50,939 nt of DNA from an uncultured Campylobacter sp. (lineage in GTDB: Bacteria; Campylobacterota; Campylobacteria; Campylobacterales; Campylobacteraceae). This document shows, one piece after another, positions 50,702 to 50,939 of this stretch (position 1 is its first letter; the number at the start of each line of letters is the position of its first letter). The stretch covers positions 1 to 50,939 of the forward strand of contig NZ_CALIIU010000075.1 of the NCBI RefSeq assembly GCF_938017775.1, written 5' to 3'. Under the pieces are notes generated by a model that saw nothing but the letters and a program-made list of their open reading frames with translations, made no database searches and had not been told where the DNA came from. A program made the translations under genes and the position numbers.

Positions 50702-50939
50702 TAGAAAGGTAACGATGAATTTCAGTGGCACCGAATTTTGAGCCAAGCGTTTTAATTTGGATCGAATTAGACATTTTTTAATTCTATGGCAAGACGGCGT
50801 AGGGGGTGTGAATTTCGCATTTTAAAGGCGATAATTTTCGCGCCTCACGCCGAAAGCCGTATAAAATTAACGAGCGAGTGCGGTCTGGAATTTTAACGCG
50901 GACGAAGCGGCAAACGAGCAAGCGATATTGATGGGGTAG
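50702..50939. other. Window end, no gene seen
   Basis: The last 238 bp show no open frame with a ribosome site beyond an eight-codon ATG frame at 50714. No clear terminator follows the autotransporter gene. Confidence 0.4.

Overview
The window looks like a chromosomal segment of a Campylobacter-type Epsilonproteobacterium (Campylobacterota). It is unusually G+C-rich for the group, which recalls the oral anaerobic species, but I cannot name the species. Three things support this: a clade II (Sec-exported) NosZ with a C-terminal haem c domain and the epsilonproteobacterial accessory set nosB/D/G/C1/C2/H/F/Y/L; a flavodoxin gene preceded by the DUF2325 protein and a variable hypothetical, as I recall it in C. 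jejuni; and AT-rich intergenic DNA full of AAATTT-type words beside GC-rich genes. I see no rRNA, tRNA, CRISPR array or insertion sequence.

Layout, left to right. 1-7.2 kb: a YcxB-like membrane protein, a fused LplT-PlsC-acyl-ACP-synthetase phospholipid-repair enzyme, a gene-poor gap, then a minus-strand operon DUF2325 / variable hypothetical / flavodoxin. 7.2-13.9 kb: an Asp/Glu racemase, the large pyruvate:flavodoxin oxidoreductase (natural partner of the flavodoxin) and a SotB-like efflux pump. 13.9-21.8 kb (minus strand): dcuB, then larA-larC-larE-larB, a DUF2809 gene, and ttdA-ttdB, a class I fumarase/L-tartrate dehydratase pair whose alpha gene carries a frameshift. Together they suggest uptake, racemisation and dehydration of C4 hydroxy-dicarboxylates feeding fumarate respiration.

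22.0-34.1 kb (plus strand): a long nitrous oxide reductase operon, from a periplasmic propeller-like protein through nosZ, nosB, nosD, nosG, nosC1, nosC2, nosH, nosF and nosL. After 768 bp of repeat-bearing DNA follow nosY and a second, divergent nosL. 34.3-39.6 kb: a CooS-type carbon monoxide dehydrogenase homologue with a long His-rich N-terminal extension and an Asp where one active-site cluster cysteine is expected, then a FecCD-type metal/siderophore ABC permease and ATPase.

40-47.2 kb: a DUF4139 protein, then an AT-rich accessory island of three tandem paralogous single-pass membrane proteins of unknown function. They share near-identical N-termini, diverged bodies, a repeated upstream leader and a tiny 49-residue gene that is easily missed. 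A broken small membrane-protein gene, an RBBP9-like hydrolase and a DUF364/DUF4213 protein follow. 47.4-50.7 kb: a subtilisin-domain autotransporter.

The best candidates for something new are the mosaic paralogue cassette array (41.85-45.1 kb), the altered CooS-like protein, the DcuB with an inserted soluble domain, and the lar/ttd/dcu neighbourhood. Several unrelated proteins also carry Asn-Ser-rich low-complexity linkers built from the same short DNA word.
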